Assembly (NCBI GenBank): GCA_947259995.1
Contig: CAMYOK010000002.1
Coordinates: 846,881-910,880 of the forward strand
Direction of reading: 5' to 3'
DNA: 64,000 bases
Source of the DNA: an uncultured Pseudomonadales bacterium
GTDB taxonomy: Bacteria; Pseudomonadota; Gammaproteobacteria; Pseudomonadales; Pseudohongiellaceae
The notes beneath the pieces are model-generated. The model was not told the DNA's origin and made no database searches. It was given only the letters and a program-made list of their open reading frames with translations. A program made the position numbers and the translations under genes. Positions 8,060-17,644 of this stretch are shown here, in pieces (position 1 is the first letter of the stretch; the number at the start of each line of letters is the position of its first letter).

Positions 8060-9511
8060 TTATTCAGGCGATTTTTTCTCTGCGTTTCCCATGCGGCTTG
8101 TTGGACGCGCAAAGCGATCATTGAGCTTTTGCACAAGCTCCCCTGTACCAGCGATAACGGCGTCTAAACGGCGACGGCTACGCCCCGTCCATCCTATGGG
8201 CCTAGACGGAATCAGCGACGACCACCACGCATTCAGGTTCGCCTCAAAGGCGGTGATTACGAGGCTATCATCTTTGCTGTTGTTGTGGCGTCGCAGACTG
8301 CGCAGGATCCACTCGCCCGCTAGTCGCCGGAGCATCGAGTTAAGATAAATAAGTAGCGCAGCACCCAACACTGCCACCACAACCTGTACGGGAATAGTAA
8401 GGTCCGAAAATGGCGTAAAATACAGGCCTCGCCAAGCGCCTGCACTAAGGCTGTAGTAAAGGAATGCAGCAAGCCCACCACCAAACACTATGGCATTGAA
8501 CAGCAGCGAGCGGTTTGACCATCTCTGTCTTGCGTCAATAAGTTTAGGGATCAAGGTATCGCGCAAATGCTTTGCGCTCCCCTCAAGAGCTCCGATAATT
8601 CGATAGGCCCGCTCGACATCCAATTGACTGATGCGAGCATGAATATCACTAAGATCTTCATCGCGCTTGGCTTGAAATCGCTCGCGAGTATTATCATCGA
8701 CGATTGCTTGCGACGCCGTCTCTGAGTATATGCGGAAAAAACGCCCCGCGGTAAGGCCAGACTCTGCCAACGCGCGTTGCCAAGCTGCTACGACCTCCTC
8801 TGGATTATCCTCGCGAGCAGTATTGTCCATCTGATTGAGTATATAGAGAAACTTGGCGCTGTCTGGGCGCTGCGCAGTGTTCACGACTAAATGCTTAAGC
8901 GTATCAGTCATCGCACCGGGCTCAGGATGACGAGCATCGAAGAACACCAACACTAAGTCAGACAAGTCGATAATATGGTCGGTGATCATCAAGGTGGAAC
9001 TGCGCTGCTTGTCGGCATCGAAGCCCGGTGAGTCTATAAAGATCTTCCCCTGAAGCACAGGAGCATTCGTAGTGCGCAGTTGTAAATATGCGTCTATTCG
9101 CTTGCCCTCACCCTCCGCGACTTGTTCAATATCAGCGCTGATTTGATAGAAAGGAAAGCGCGGGTCTTTGTCCAGAGCAAGCCCAGGTAGTTGATGCGCT
9201 TCGTCGTCTGAGCCATAGGCGATGACAGTAAATTTGTCATCCACAGCCTGATTGCCAGTGCGCTGCAAAGGCTGCCCCAGGAATTCATTCAGGAAGGTAG
9301 ACTTTCCTGCAGAATAAGTGCCAAGCACAGCCACAACCGGCCACCACGATATCTGGGTCGCATAAGAGTCGTCCCGGCCCATGAAGCCAAGCTTACGGGC
9401 AATTTGATCTAGCTCCTGAAATCGTGTCACCACCTCTGCCAAAGCAGGGTTCTCAATTTCAAGATGCTCTTTTAGGCGCTTAATACGCAATTCTGTTGCG
9501 GTTTTAGCCAC
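8060..9511 (-). CDS. Dynamin-like GTPase with C-terminal membrane helices
   Basis: 483 residues. The GTPase domain has all motifs of the dynamin/EHD type: G1 GTYSAGKST (64-72), G3 DSPGFD (160-165) and G4 NQMD (226-229). An N-terminal helical stretch (1-50) precedes it. Two hydrophobic segments near 338-358 and 372-392 suggest a membrane hairpin, followed by a basic C-terminal helical tail. Such proteins bind, tether or remodel membranes; bacterial members are linked to membrane stress or phage tolerance in some species, but nothing in this sequence fixes the role. It is a single-gene unit convergent with the small membrane protein and has no second dynamin partner, unlike many bacterial dynamin pairs. 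Confidence 0.85.
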   Translation of the reverse strand: MAKTATELRIKRLKEHLEIENPALAEVVTRFQELDQIARKLGFMGRDDSYATQISWWPVVAVLGTYSAGKSTFLNEFLGQPLQRTGNQAVDDKFTVIAYGSDDEAHQLPGLALDKDPRFPFYQISADIEQVAEGEGKRIDAYLQLRTTNAPVLQGKIFIDSPGFDADKQRSSTLMITDHIIDLSDLVLVFFDARHPEPGAMTDTLKHLVVNTAQRPDSAKFLYILNQMDNTAREDNPEEVVAAWQRALAESGLTAGRFFRIYSETASQAIVDDNTRERFQAKRDEDLSDIHARISQLDVERAYRIIGALEGSAKHLRDTLIPKLIDARQRWSNRSLLFNAIVFGGGLAAFLYYSLSAGAWRGLYFTPFSDLTIPVQVVVAVLGAALLIYLNSMLRRLAGEWILRSLRRHNNSKDDSLVITAFEANLNAWWSSLIPSRPIGWTGRSRRRLDAVIAGTGELVQKLNDRFARPTSRMGNAEKKSPE

Positions 9512-9672
9512 AATTTCACCTACTACAAATTGAATTAGACCTAAAGCTTCCCATTTTAGTGAGCAAGTTGTCTAGTGAAGCGCTAAAAGCACTATGCAAT
9601 AGCCACAATAGACTCCATACCAGCAGTATCCGCTAACAAGCCCGTTGGTATACAAACCCAAAATTCATTGCT

Positions 9673-9678
9673 TATAAT
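9673..9678 (+). promoter_or_regulatory. Possible -10 element for the DUF6445 gene
   Basis: A perfect TATAAT lies ~90 bases upstream of the DUF6445-type gene in the 250-base gap behind the dynamin-like gene. No good -35 is present at 17 bp; TTGGTA is 22 bp upstream, which is too far for a normal promoter. Confidence 0.25.
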
Positions 9679-9768
9679 AAAGCGGCTTTTTGCATTCATT
9701 ACAATAATTAGAAATAGCTGTCTTGCCGTCATTTGCGGCTATCTTGGCGGGCTACAATAGGTATCAGA

Positions 9769-10377
9769 ATGATCAATAGATATATCATAGTGGATGATTT
9801 CTATAACGACCCAGATACGTTAGTTAAAGTCGCTATAAGCACAATGAACGAAGAACAATCCCCGATCGGCAACTTCGCCGGAGTAATGACTACAGATACA
9901 TACCTCGCCGAGCAACATCGGGATATGTTTCAAAAACTCACGCTTGAATCCTCTATAAACTCCTCTACTAACGCAAACGGAAGAATCAGGTTTACCAGAG
10001 CCAACGACCCATTCAAGTTTCATATTCATTACGACGTAGATGTCAAAACCAAATGGGCAGGCGTTGTCTATCTATCAAAAGATCATCCTAAAACCGAAGG
10101 CACATGTTTTTGGAGGCATTTGCGAACAGGTCTGGAGATTGCCCCTAATACTGTTGAAGGTTTTGCTAAATATGGTTGGCGTAACTTTCAAGACTTAAAG
10201 ACATTCTTAGAGACTGAAGGGCTTGATGAATCTTTGTGGGAGAAAACATTTTCTATCCCTTATAAATACAATCGCCTCGTATTGTTTAGACCTTGGTTAC
10301 TTCATTCGCCCGGCCCTGCATTCGGCGACACACTAACAAACTGTAGAAAAGTCCAAACAATATTTTTAGGCAACTAG
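9769..10377 (+). CDS. DUF6445-type putative Fe(II)/2-oxoglutarate oxygenase
   Basis: 202 residues from the ATG at 9769 (MINRYIIVDDFYNDPD, the usual N-terminus of this family; the frame is open 12 codons further up but without a good start). Visible candidate metal ligands are H87 and D89 in FHIHYDVD and H179 in RPWLLHSPGPAFG, with R193 a possible 2-oxoglutarate contact, consistent with a cupin-like double-stranded beta-helix. Family members often lie near tryptophan-halogenase or TonB genes; here only a DUF3592 gene follows, 36 bases downstream. The substrate is unknown. The oxygenase assignment rests on motif spacing alone. Confidence 0.65.
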   Translation: MINRYIIVDDFYNDPDTLVKVAISTMNEEQSPIGNFAGVMTTDTYLAEQHRDMFQKLTLESSINSSTNANGRIRFTRANDPFKFHIHYDVDVKTKWAGVVYLSKDHPKTEGTCFWRHLRTGLEIAPNTVEGFAKYGWRNFQDLKTFLETEGLDESLWEKTFSIPYKYNRLVLFRPWLLHSPGPAFGDTLTNCRKVQTIFLGN

Positions 10378-10413
10378 AGCTTGCTCTCGAGGTGAGTTAT
10401 ATATTTTCAAGAA

Positions 10414-10887
10414 ATGTGGCAACTGGCTAGCGATGGTGACATACAGGGCGTGTGGTTTTGGGGCGCGCTGTATACCCTCTTAGTGTGTAGCTATTCGCTT
10501 TATTTTCAGATCCGAACTAGGTACTGGCCCAGCGTATCTGGGCAGCTCAATAGTTTGGAAATTGAAAAGTTTGGGACAAACGAAAAGTTGTTATATGAGC
10601 AAGACTACCAATCGATGGCGCTATACACATACCATGTTAACGGTGTCGAATATACAGGAAAAAGAGTTTCTCCTTGGGTAATCGTTGCCAGCCATAATGC
10701 GAGGTTTATATTAGCCAAACAACACGCTGCAATCCATCATCTTCCTAACGCAAACATTAAGGTTTTCTACAACCCAAACAACCCTAAGAAAAGCTTTCTG
10801 GTTATTGCTAGCAGAACAGGAATCGCCATCACACTAGCCGTCGCTGTGCTCCCGCTGATTACATTCTACTGGAGATTCTATGGCTAA
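10414..10887 (+). CDS. DUF3592-type membrane protein
   Basis: 157 residues with one N-terminal helix (~12-30, GVWFWGALYTLLVCSYSLYF), a soluble beta-rich middle and a C-terminal helix (~133-153). The middle shows the DUF3592 pattern: a tryptophan-proline start (RYWPSVSGQLNSLEIEKF), a YTYHVNGVEYTGKRVSPW strand pair and the hallmark IKVFYNPNNPKKSFL near the end. The family has no assigned function; its soluble domain faces one side of the membrane between two helices. It follows the DUF6445 gene closely and may be co-transcribed. Convergent with the MetX-like gene. Confidence 0.75.
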   Translation: MWQLASDGDIQGVWFWGALYTLLVCSYSLYFQIRTRYWPSVSGQLNSLEIEKFGTNEKLLYEQDYQSMALYTYHVNGVEYTGKRVSPWVIVASHNARFILAKQHAAIHHLPNANIKVFYNPNNPKKSFLVIASRTGIAITLAVAVLPLITFYWRFYG

Positions 10888-10908
10888 CTAAAACTGCTTT
10901 TTACCCTC

Positions 10909-12108
10909 TCAATCAGTTCCCAAAAACTCTTTAATCACCGCCGCCTTTTGCTCCAACATATACACCCCATTTAAATGCCCCCAAGGCCCTTCGATTTCTT
11001 CGTAATAGGTTTCTTTGCCCAACCCCTGCAGAGTATTGAACGCCTCCTGCGCCAAATAGGGCTGCAACAATAGATCATTGCCTGACGGTAGGAATAAAGT
11101 TTTAGCTAGCACGGGGCTAAGGCCAGTCGCAAGATCTTCTGCAAAGCCAGCCATAAACAACTGATTGGCACGCACCAGATAGAGAAGATGATTAGCATCA
11201 GCGAAGGCCGTGCGCGCTTCAGCCGCGGCATTGAGCTGATTGACTACGCTGAAATTGGCACGAATATCATGTAACGGGGCCGGCTCTCGTGCCGAACTAG
11301 TGGCATACACCTGGTTGAAAATCTGCGGATGCATGGCTTGCAGCGTCACCATGCCCAAAGCTTGACGTAGCCCTTCGCTAGGCGCCTCACCGGAGTAATA
11401 ATTGCCATCGTTCCAGTTTGGGTCTGCGATGATGGGATTAGCCCACTGTTGCAGTGTTGCAATGCTCCAAGGGTCCACTGCACCTGCACCTATCACCGAA
11501 ATAACGCGCTCAACATCTTCTGGATACGCTGTTGCCCAATCCAAGGCTTGCAGCGACCCCATTGAGGCGCCTACCACCCCGTGAAGCTTCTCGATTCCTA
11601 AACTCGCAAGCAGTGCCTTTTGCACATTAACGAAATCACGAATCGTCACCACCGGGAAATCTAATGCATAAGGAACACCTGTCACCGGATTCACAGTGGC
11701 AGGCCCGGTTGTCGTTACCATTGGATTGTGTGGCTCTTGATTGACCAAGGTGTCGGAACTGATCACATAATACAGATCAGTATCGATAGCCTTACCCGGG
11801 CCGATGATCGCGTCCCAGTATCCCGGCAAGAGTTCGTCTTGCGTGTAGCGCCCTGCCGCATGACTGTTGCCCGAGAAAAAATGTGTGATCAAAATGACAT
11901 TATCTTTGGCAGCATTTAAATCGCCATAGGCTTCCCAACCGATTTTCACTTCCGCGATCTGCTGCCCATTAAAGGTTGTGAAGTTCTGCGTAGTAAACAC
12001 CTGTTTCTCAACTAAGCCTACAGACCCTTGTGCAAGGCTTGCAGTACTGCAAGCGCTCTGCATTAGTGCAAACACACTTACGAATAATATTTTATGCAAA
12101 TTCAACAT
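10909..12108 (-). CDS. Exported MetX-like alpha/beta hydrolase
   Basis: 399 residues. Signal peptide at residues 1-27, with Cys20 (QSAC) as a possible lipid site although its -3 residue is not canonical. The mature part aligns by eye with homoserine O-acetyltransferase-type hydrolases: an oxyanion region at ITHFFSGNSHAAGRY, nucleophile elbow GASMGS with Ser182, Asp345 in PSGNDLLLQ and His378 in GPWGHLNG. Cytoplasmic MetX makes O-acetylhomoserine; an exported version is unlikely to do this, so I suggest an extracytoplasmic esterase or acyltransferase. It starts 10 bases after the acyl-CoA ligase stop, so it is the third gene of a permease-ligase-hydrolase operon, hinting that it releases the acid that the other two import and activate (inference). 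Confidence 0.75.
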   Translation of the reverse strand: MLNLHKILFVSVFALMQSACSTASLAQGSVGLVEKQVFTTQNFTTFNGQQIAEVKIGWEAYGDLNAAKDNVILITHFFSGNSHAAGRYTQDELLPGYWDAIIGPGKAIDTDLYYVISSDTLVNQEPHNPMVTTTGPATVNPVTGVPYALDFPVVTIRDFVNVQKALLASLGIEKLHGVVGASMGSLQALDWATAYPEDVERVISVIGAGAVDPWSIATLQQWANPIIADPNWNDGNYYSGEAPSEGLRQALGMVTLQAMHPQIFNQVYATSSAREPAPLHDIRANFSVVNQLNAAAEARTAFADANHLLYLVRANQLFMAGFAEDLATGLSPVLAKTLFLPSGNDLLLQPYLAQEAFNTLQGLGKETYYEEIEGPWGHLNGVYMLEQKAAVIKEFLGTD

Positions 12109-12118
12109 GAGCTACGTC

Positions 12119-13762
12119 CTATTCACTGGTTGCATTGTCCGAAGGCGCAAGAAGCACATTGGCGTAATTCTCTCGCAGGACATTCTTCATTACTTTTCCG
12201 GTGCCGGTCTTGGGAAGCTCGGCAAGAAAGATCGTCTGATCAGGGTTCCACCAACGGGCGATTTTGCCATCCAAGTAAGCCAATAGCTCTTGATGGGATA
12301 CGCGACAGTTTTTGTTTACCACCACGATCAGCAGCGGCCGCTCATCCCATTTAGCATGCTTGGCAGCAATCACCGTGCACTCATTTACCGCTGGGTGTTG
12401 ACTGACAATATTTTCGATCTCTAGAGAGCTGATCCATTCGCCACCACTTTTGATCACATCTTTCTTGCGGTCTACTACTCGCAACACCCCTTTCGGGCTT
12501 ATCAAGGCAATGTCTCCCGTTGCTAGCCAACCGCCGGGAAACGCAGTCAAATCGGCGTTCTTAAAATACTGCGAACTAATCCAGGGCCCACGCACTCGCA
12601 GCTCGCCGGTCGAGACCCCATCATGGCAGACCCGTTGCTCATCAGCATCAAACAAAGCCATCTCGACGCCGAAGGCGGCACAACCCGCAGAAGTCTGCAG
12701 CTCATATCGCTCCGCCAATGGCAACGCCATCAGCTCTGCCGTCATAGGTAAAGAAGTGGCCAGTGGCCCAGTTTCAGTCATCCCCCAAATGGGTTGCCAG
12801 TAAATGTTATACCGTTCCTGATATAACTTAACCATTCCTAAAGGAGACGCTGCACCGCCGACACACACGCGCTTAAGTGTCGTGCCGCTGACTTTGTTCT
12901 CCTCCCAATAATTATGCAGAGTCAACCAAATCGTGGGAACACCCAAGCCGACTGTCACGCCTTCGCTGACTATGAGCTCTGACATGCTCGCACCGTCCAT
13001 ACCCGCACCAGGCAATACCAACTTGCAGCCAGACAGCGGTGCCGCATAGGGAGCGCCCCAAGCCCCGGCGTGATACATCGCCACCATAGGCAGTAACACC
13101 GTCTCGGGTTGCAGGCCCAAGAGTTCCGCCGACGCGGTTGCTTGTGCGTGCAATACCATCGCGCGGTGCGAATACAGCACACCTTTGGGATTGCCAGTGG
13201 TACCCGAGGTATAACACAAAGACGCCGCAGTATTTTCATCGAAACGAGGCCAGTCATACTCCGTAGCCTGATCCTGCAATAATTCTTCATAGCAATACAA
13301 GGGCGCAAGTGAGGTTTCTGGCATGTGTGCCGAGTCGGTCATGACGATGTAACCCTTTACGCTCGACAGTTTATCTTGCAGGGGTTCCAGTAACTCAACG
13401 ATGGACAGATCAACGAATACATACTGATCTTCGGCATGATTAATCATGTATTCAATCTGCTCGCTGAACAGTCGTGGATTGACGGTATGCAACACAGCGC
13501 CGATTCCAGACACGGCATAGTACAGCTCCATATGCCTGTAAGTGTTCCATGCTAGAGTCGCGATACAGTCACCGGGCTTGCTGCCTAGCGCGTTCAACGC
13601 ATGCGCTAGCTGGCTGCTGCGCTGCCATACATCTGTGTACTTATAACGGTGAATATCCCCTTCTTGGCGGCGTGACACGACTTCTTGTTCAGGATAACGA
13701 ATGCAGGCATGACGCAAAAGGTCAATGATCAGCATCTGTGTGTCCATCATATTTCCGAGCAT
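12119..13762 (-). CDS. Acyl-CoA ligase (AMP-forming), FadD-like
   Basis: 547 residues from the ATG at 13760-13762, chosen because GGAG lies 6 bases ahead; the frame extends 11 codons further only through a TTG. This is an ANL-family adenylating enzyme that makes acyl-AMP and then acyl-CoA. Visible motifs are the P-loop-like YTSGTTGNPKG (184-194), the GMTETGP stretch, GWLATGDIA with its ribose-binding aspartate, DRKKDVIKSGGEWIS hinge, and the C-terminal catalytic lysine in PKTGTGKVMKN. The length and motifs resemble the medium/long-chain or FadD3-like ligases. It lies between a GntP-type permease (39 bases upstream) and an exported hydrolase, so the substrate is probably a carboxylic acid brought in by the permease. 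The exact chain length cannot be read from the sequence. Confidence 0.88.
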   Translation of the reverse strand: MLGNMMDTQMLIIDLLRHACIRYPEQEVVSRRQEGDIHRYKYTDVWQRSSQLAHALNALGSKPGDCIATLAWNTYRHMELYYAVSGIGAVLHTVNPRLFSEQIEYMINHAEDQYVFVDLSIVELLEPLQDKLSSVKGYIVMTDSAHMPETSLAPLYCYEELLQDQATEYDWPRFDENTAASLCYTSGTTGNPKGVLYSHRAMVLHAQATASAELLGLQPETVLLPMVAMYHAGAWGAPYAAPLSGCKLVLPGAGMDGASMSELIVSEGVTVGLGVPTIWLTLHNYWEENKVSGTTLKRVCVGGAASPLGMVKLYQERYNIYWQPIWGMTETGPLATSLPMTAELMALPLAERYELQTSAGCAAFGVEMALFDADEQRVCHDGVSTGELRVRGPWISSQYFKNADLTAFPGGWLATGDIALISPKGVLRVVDRKKDVIKSGGEWISSLEIENIVSQHPAVNECTVIAAKHAKWDERPLLIVVVNKNCRVSHQELLAYLDGKIARWWNPDQTIFLAELPKTGTGKVMKNVLRENYANVLLAPSDNATSE

Positions 13763-13801
13763 TCCTAACTCCTGCAAACAAAGTATTTTATACAAATAGG
13801 T

Positions 13802-15106
13802 TTAGAATAAATTAAACAACAGTAGCGCCAGGGTAAGACCCATCAACGGCACCACTACTGTTACCGCACCCACCGCCCAATAGGCATCTTTGTGCGACTC
13901 ATTGCAGATGCCGCGAATAGTGGTCACGACATAACCATTATGCGGCAAGGAGTCCATGGCACCGGATGAAATCGCCACCACTCGGTGCAACTGTTCAGGG
14001 TTAACTCCTAAGTCTAGATAATGCGGCCCAACCGCTGGTAGGGCGATCACCTGCCCACCCGAGGCAGAACCGGTGAGGCCTGCGATCGCGCTTACCGCAA
14101 CGGCTGCACCTACCAATTCATTGCCTGGAAGCGAGGTCAATGCCACCACCGCCATATCGAACGCGGGAGTGATTCTGGCAACACCGCCAAACCCAACTAC
14201 CGCCGCCGTATTACCAATGGCAATGAGTGCGCCGGTAGTGGCATGACCAAGGGCAACTTGAATATCGTTGAAATGCGACCAATTGATCGCCATCAAACTT
14301 AAAACACCTCCGAGCAGCGCCACAATCAATGCGTTTTGCTGCAATGTGTCGTGAAACAAAAAAGAAAGCACTAACACCACAATCAAGGGCAACAAACCAG
14401 TCGCAGGATTGGGCAGATCACGTTCCTGCAATTGTGGGTCACCGACCCTTGCTTGAAAGCCCTCGCCGTTTTGCATAGCCGTGCTAATGATGCGCTGCAG
14501 CCACCAGTACCCAAACACCGCCATAAAAATGGCAACGACTAGGCTTACTTGCCACGCCGCATAGGGCGTAGTGCCTAGGTACTCAATGGGAATCCAGTTT
14601 TGAATCTCCGGAGAGCCGGCCGAAGTCATGGTAAAAGTAACCGAACCAAAGGCGAGTGCCGCAGGGATAAACCGGCGCGGAAGATTGGCCTCTTTAAAAA
14701 GACTCAGCGCCATTGGGTAGACCGCAAAGGCAACAACGAAGAGGCTTACACCACCATAAGTGAGAACAGCACAGGCGATAACCACCGCCAGGACTGCTCG
14801 TTGCTTGCCTAACTTCCCAGTGATCCAACTGGCCACGCTGTCAGCGGCGCCCGTATCTTCCATGAATTTGCCAAATATAGATCCAAGCAAGAACATGAAA
14901 AACCATGAGGCAATAAAACTCGTAAACCCCGACATATAACTCTGAACAAAATTCTGATCGTTCAAAAAGATTGGAATGCCGCTGCTCAGTGCCACGATCA
15001 ACGCACACAAAGGCGCGCTGATGAATAGGTTCCAACCTCGCAGGGTCAGCACGATAAGCATTGCAAGGCCGCCAATCAGGCCAACTAAACTGACTATGTC
15101 CAACAT
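13802..15106 (-). CDS. GntP-family carboxylate/hydroxy-acid permease
   Basis: 434 residues from the ATG at 15104-15106, which has GAGGG six bases ahead; a longer frame up to 15172 lacks such a site. About 12 hydrophobic segments cover the whole length. The C-terminal half carries the family patterns GLTGSASGGQVIALP and AISSGAMDSLPHNGYVVTTI, resembling the D-beta-hydroxybutyrate/gluconate proton symporters. First gene of the operon permease, acyl-CoA ligase, MetX-like hydrolase, which suggests uptake of a short hydroxy acid that is then activated to its CoA ester. Divergent from a TonB-dependent receptor gene across a 150-base gap that must hold both promoters. Confidence 0.82.
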   Translation of the reverse strand: MLDIVSLVGLIGGLAMLIVLTLRGWNLFISAPLCALIVALSSGIPIFLNDQNFVQSYMSGFTSFIASWFFMFLLGSIFGKFMEDTGAADSVASWITGKLGKQRAVLAVVIACAVLTYGGVSLFVVAFAVYPMALSLFKEANLPRRFIPAALAFGSVTFTMTSAGSPEIQNWIPIEYLGTTPYAAWQVSLVVAIFMAVFGYWWLQRIISTAMQNGEGFQARVGDPQLQERDLPNPATGLLPLIVVLVLSFLFHDTLQQNALIVALLGGVLSLMAINWSHFNDIQVALGHATTGALIAIGNTAAVVGFGGVARITPAFDMAVVALTSLPGNELVGAAVAVSAIAGLTGSASGGQVIALPAVGPHYLDLGVNPEQLHRVVAISSGAMDSLPHNGYVVTTIRGICNESHKDAYWAVGAVTVVVPLMGLTLALLLFNLF

Positions 15107-15256
15107 GACGACCCTCTTTGACTCGTTGTTCTTAGTGGGGTCATTGTTCATGAATGCGGCGGCGCAACCCATAGTACTATGGTACAGGTCACAATAGGCT
15201 CACCTTGGGGTATGGTGGCTACCGATCAATAAAAAATTCTACGGGGAGCTTGTCTA

Positions 15257-17548
15257 ATGAAACAACATAAATTCAAATATTCTACCTGCGCAATGGCAGT
15301 GTCGGCGGCCATGGGTAGTATCGCATTCCCCGCACTGGCGCAGGAGACTCGGCAGCCTGAAGGCCGTATTTTAGAAAGTATCGAAGTTACCGCGCGGCGC
15401 ACGGTTGAAGATATGCAGAAAGTCCCTCTCGCTGTCACCTCCATCGGGGCAGAGGACATCACCGATCGTGGATTAGCCACAATTCTTGAAGTACAGCAGT
15501 TCTCACCAAATACCACCTTGCAGGAAAGCCGTGCGACTAACTCTACCCTTACCGCTTTTATCCGCGGCGTTGGCCAAGAAGACCCGTTGTGGGGATATGA
15601 GTCTGGTGTTGGTATTTATATCGATGATGTGTATATCGCCCGTCCACAGGGCGCAGTCTTAGACATTCTGAATATCCAACGGGTCGAAGTATTGCGCGGA
15701 CCACAAGGCACCCTATACGGCAAAAACACCGTTGGCGGGGCGCTGAAATATGTCACTCAACGCATGAGCGGAGAAACAGAACTGGCCGCCACAGTGACCG
15801 GCGGCTCATACGGGCAGCAGGATATAAAGCTGGTCGGACAGATGCCGGTGACAGATGACTTTTATTTAGGGTTTGGCTACGCCAATCTAACTCGCGATGG
15901 CTATGGTAAGTTCTTAGTGAGCGATCTGCCTGGACAAGATCGAGAGAACTATAATAAAGATCTACAGGCCTATCGGATCACAGCGGAATACACACCTACT
16001 GACAACCTCTTCATCCAGTTCGGCTATGACAAAACTGAAGACGACTCTAACTCGAAAGGTGGTTATCGCTTGCTACCAAGTCTGTTGACCGATGCGGCTC
16101 CAGTGCCAAGCAGTATCTATGACTCTTATACGAGCCTGCCCACTAAAAACAGCGTTGAAACCGAAGGCATGAACCTAACCGTGCAATGGGATATCAACAG
16201 CTCAACGACATTAAAGTCCATTACTTCACAACGCGAAAACTACTCACCTGTAAGTATCGACTTCGACAATACGCCTCTGCGTATCTTCGACGTCCCAGCA
16301 ATCTACGAAGATGACTGGTTTACGCAAGAGTTCCAATTGAACTACCAAGGCGACAACTTCAACGTTGTGTCTGGTTTGTACTATTTTGATTCGGAATCCT
16401 GCGGGGTGTTTGATGCGATCTTAGAAGAGTTGGGACAAGTACTCGGCGCACCTGGTTTGACGCGTGAAGTATCCGGTTGCAGCAATAGTAAGAGCACCGC
16501 TGTTTACGCAGACGGTACTTATCGTCTGAATGAGCAATGGAGCATCAGCGGTGGTATCCGTTACACCAAAGACGAGAAATCGGCGGTCGTGCGCAACGGC
16601 TTACTCTTCTCTACCGTGTATCCAGAATCAAACTGGGTGCCAGGCTATGTGCGCGATGCATCAGTAGGCACTCCTGTCGTGCTAGATGATAGCGCCGATT
16701 GGTCGAAGGTGACTCCTCGCATCAGCGTGGAGTATCAAGTAACAGAAGACACGATGCTATACGCAAGCTACAGCGAAGGCTTCAAGTCCGGCACGTTTAA
16801 CCCACGGGCTGAACGAGCCGAGCCTGCCGCCAACCCAGAGGATGTTGAATCGTTCGAGGTAGGCGTAAAAACCGACCTAAGCTCGACTTTCCGTTTGAAT
16901 GCGGCGGCCTTTATGCTCGACCATAAAGATCGTCAGTACATCTCTGTGATTCCTGACCCGACTGACAATGCCGCTCTCAATCAGCGATTGGGCAACGTTG
17001 GACAATCAGAAGCCACGGGCATGGAGTTCGAATTCACCTGGCTAGCCGGCCAGTACCTATCGTTGTTTGGTAACGTCGGCCTCATCAACGCCGATTTCAA
17101 GAACGTCTATAGCTACGATGCCAACTTGAACCGCATTGATATCACGGACAACTTCGTGATTACCAATACGCCAGAGACGACAGCTAATCTTGGCTTCAAT
17201 TACGACTTGCCCATTGCCAATGGCGACGTTGTATTCACCGGCAACTATAGCTACCGCAGCGACTACAGCTTGTCAGAATTGGGCAATGTGTTGGAACAAG
17301 ACGCTTACGGCATTGTGAACCTCGGTGTCAGTTGGACTAGTTCCGACGGCAAAATGTCCTTGGGCTTACATGGCAAGAACTTAACTGACGAAGAGTTTCT
17401 CGTTGGCAACTACGCCTTCCTAGGCGCCGCCGACCCATCACTTCCAAATGGCTATGCCGCTGGATTAGGTGGCGATACCACTTTGATCGGCTACTACGGT
17501 GCACCACGCACTGTAAGCTTGTCACTAGGCTATCGTTTCGGCATGTAA
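15257..17548 (+). CDS. TonB-dependent outer membrane receptor
   Basis: 763 residues. Signal peptide at 1-29 (ends ALAQ), a TonB-box-like segment ILESIEVTARR (35-45), a plug domain with VEVLRGPQGTLYGKNTVGGALKYVT, and a ~600-residue beta barrel ending in SLGYRFGM. The motif set is that of the large FecA/CirA-like group common in marine oligotrophs. An internal pair of cysteines (SESCG...SGCSN) probably forms a disulfide in an extracellular loop. It is divergent from the permease/ligase/hydrolase operon, so the receptor may import a precursor of the same substrate (inference). GGGGAG ahead of the ATG is a good ribosome-binding site. Confidence 0.92.
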   Translation: MKQHKFKYSTCAMAVSAAMGSIAFPALAQETRQPEGRILESIEVTARRTVEDMQKVPLAVTSIGAEDITDRGLATILEVQQFSPNTTLQESRATNSTLTAFIRGVGQEDPLWGYESGVGIYIDDVYIARPQGAVLDILNIQRVEVLRGPQGTLYGKNTVGGALKYVTQRMSGETELAATVTGGSYGQQDIKLVGQMPVTDDFYLGFGYANLTRDGYGKFLVSDLPGQDRENYNKDLQAYRITAEYTPTDNLFIQFGYDKTEDDSNSKGGYRLLPSLLTDAAPVPSSIYDSYTSLPTKNSVETEGMNLTVQWDINSSTTLKSITSQRENYSPVSIDFDNTPLRIFDVPAIYEDDWFTQEFQLNYQGDNFNVVSGLYYFDSESCGVFDAILEELGQVLGAPGLTREVSGCSNSKSTAVYADGTYRLNEQWSISGGIRYTKDEKSAVVRNGLLFSTVYPESNWVPGYVRDASVGTPVVLDDSADWSKVTPRISVEYQVTEDTMLYASYSEGFKSGTFNPRAERAEPAANPEDVESFEVGVKTDLSSTFRLNAAAFMLDHKDRQYISVIPDPTDNAALNQRLGNVGQSEATGMEFEFTWLAGQYLSLFGNVGLINADFKNVYSYDANLNRIDITDNFVITNTPETTANLGFNYDLPIANGDVVFTGNYSYRSDYSLSELGNVLEQDAYGIVNLGVSWTSSDGKMSLGLHGKNLTDEEFLVGNYAFLGAADPSLPNGYAAGLGGDTTLIGYYGAPRTVSLSLGYRFGM

Positions 17549-17582
17549 GCTTTGGCTCGAACCATGCGCTCACGCAGATCGC

Positions 17583-17619
17583 AATGCCACCATTACTGAC
17601 GTGATGGTGGCATTTTTTA
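17583..17619 (+). terminator. Rho-independent terminator after TonB receptor
   Basis: An 11-base perfect stem (AATGCCACCAT / ATGGTGGCATT) with a 10-base loop is followed by a T-run (TTTTTT), 35 bases past the receptor stop codon. Confidence 0.85.
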
Positions 17620-17644
17620 TTGGCCTGTATTAGGTTTAAAGACT

